5,751 bases of DNA, taken from an uncultured Clostridia bacterium (lineage in GTDB: Bacteria; Bacillota; Clostridia; Christensenellales; Aristaeellaceae). The stretch is from NCBI GenBank assembly GCA_946409855.1, contig CAMJXZ010000223.1:1-5751 (forward strand). Reading direction: 5' to 3'. The notes beneath the pieces were generated by a model that worked only from the letters and a program-made list of their open reading frames with translations, had not been told where the DNA came from and did no database searches. Both the position numbers and the translations under genes were made by a program. This document shows positions 5,581 to 5,751 of this stretch, piece after piece; the stretch's first letter is position 1; each line of letters opens with the position of its first letter.

Positions 5581-5751
5581 TCGCTCTTGGGGGGAACGCA
5601 GTGATAGTCGAACCGGCCGTACGCCCGGTCCTCCCCGCTGCCCTGATAGGGGACGACGGTATAATACCAGTCCGCGCCGCCGGCGGTGTCCGTCAGCGCG
5701 GTTTCCGCGGTATCGCCCGCAGGCTCCCACGCTTTTTCGCCCTGCCTCCGG
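5577..5751 (-). CDS. C-terminal fragment of a fibronectin-III-like protein (partial at window edge)
   Basis: The last 57 codons of a gene entering from the right edge are visible, in the frame with codons at 5750-5748 and so on, ending in TAA at 5579-5577. The pattern is that of a terminal Fn3-type beta-sandwich: an early Trp (KAWEPAGDT), then a Thr/Ala-rich strand turn (TALTDTAGG), then ADWYYTVVPYQGSGEDRAYG, which matches the Tyr-x-Tyr-x-Val strand and following loop of bacterial Fn3 repeats. Such domains are common in secreted or surface proteins of Clostridia, so an extracellular role is plausible. No LPxTG or other anchor is seen; the protein ends VPPKSD. An alternative frame over the same bases (5548-5730) has an Arg/Gly-rich composition typical of a GC-rich shadow. 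Function of the whole protein and any link to the acylation operon are unknown. Confidence 0.6.
   Translation of the reverse strand, partial: RRQGEKAWEPAGDTAETALTDTAGGADWYYTVVPYQGSGEDRAYGRFDYHCVPPKSD

Noticed and set aside
5548..5730. Minus-strand 60-codon open frame at the right edge
   Set aside because: It is Arg/Gly-rich and overlaps, in another frame, the Fn3-like C-terminus ending at 5577, which has a more protein-like composition with Trp and Tyr in domain-like spacing.
1..5751. CRISPR arrays, tRNA or rRNA genes, insertion sequences
   Set aside because: I saw no regularly spaced direct repeats, no tRNA-like cloverleaf, no rRNA sequence and no transposase or terminal inverted repeats.

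Overview
The window is GC-rich and almost fully coding. Every gene I can support lies on the minus strand, so transcription runs from high to low coordinates. The organism is probably a high-GC member of the Clostridia/Bacillota. This is inferred from a clostridial-looking ArgR, a DltC-like carrier protein and strong AGGAGG-type ribosome binding sites. I cannot name a genus or species.

Layout in transcription order: (1) 5751-5577, the last 57 codons of a gene entering from the right edge, apparently the end of a fibronectin-III-like, probably extracellular protein. (2) 5576-5444, a 133-base gap that probably carries the operon promoter. A near-palindromic, AT-rich, LacI/CcpA-operator-like motif sits at its upstream edge. 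(3) 5443-3770, a complete MBOAT-family membrane O-acyltransferase (AlgI/DltB type). (4) 3736-3515, a small DltC-like acyl carrier protein. (5) 3518-2097, an SLC13/DASS-family permease whose start codon overlaps the carrier protein stop (ATGA). (6) 2083-617, a complete class I adenylate-forming ligase. (7) 579-124, the arginine repressor ArgR. (8) 123-1, an apparently non-coding tail that starts with a perfect 14-bp inverted repeat.

Genes 3 to 6 look like one tightly spaced operon (gaps of 33, -4 and 13 bases), with argR 37 bases further on. Ligase, carrier protein and MBOAT form the cytosolic activation, carrier and membrane-transfer relay known from teichoic acid D-alanylation (DltA, DltC, DltB). 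Two things set this cassette apart. The ligase carries an acyl/aryl-CoA-ligase-like A4 motif rather than the amino-acid-binding FDxSV motif. A carboxylate-type transporter is translationally coupled to the carrier gene. My inference is that the permease supplies, or balances, a carboxylate that the ligase loads on the carrier and the MBOAT protein attaches to an extracellular glycan or other surface polymer. The donor acid and the acceptor are unknown. No DltD/SGNH partner is visible in the window.
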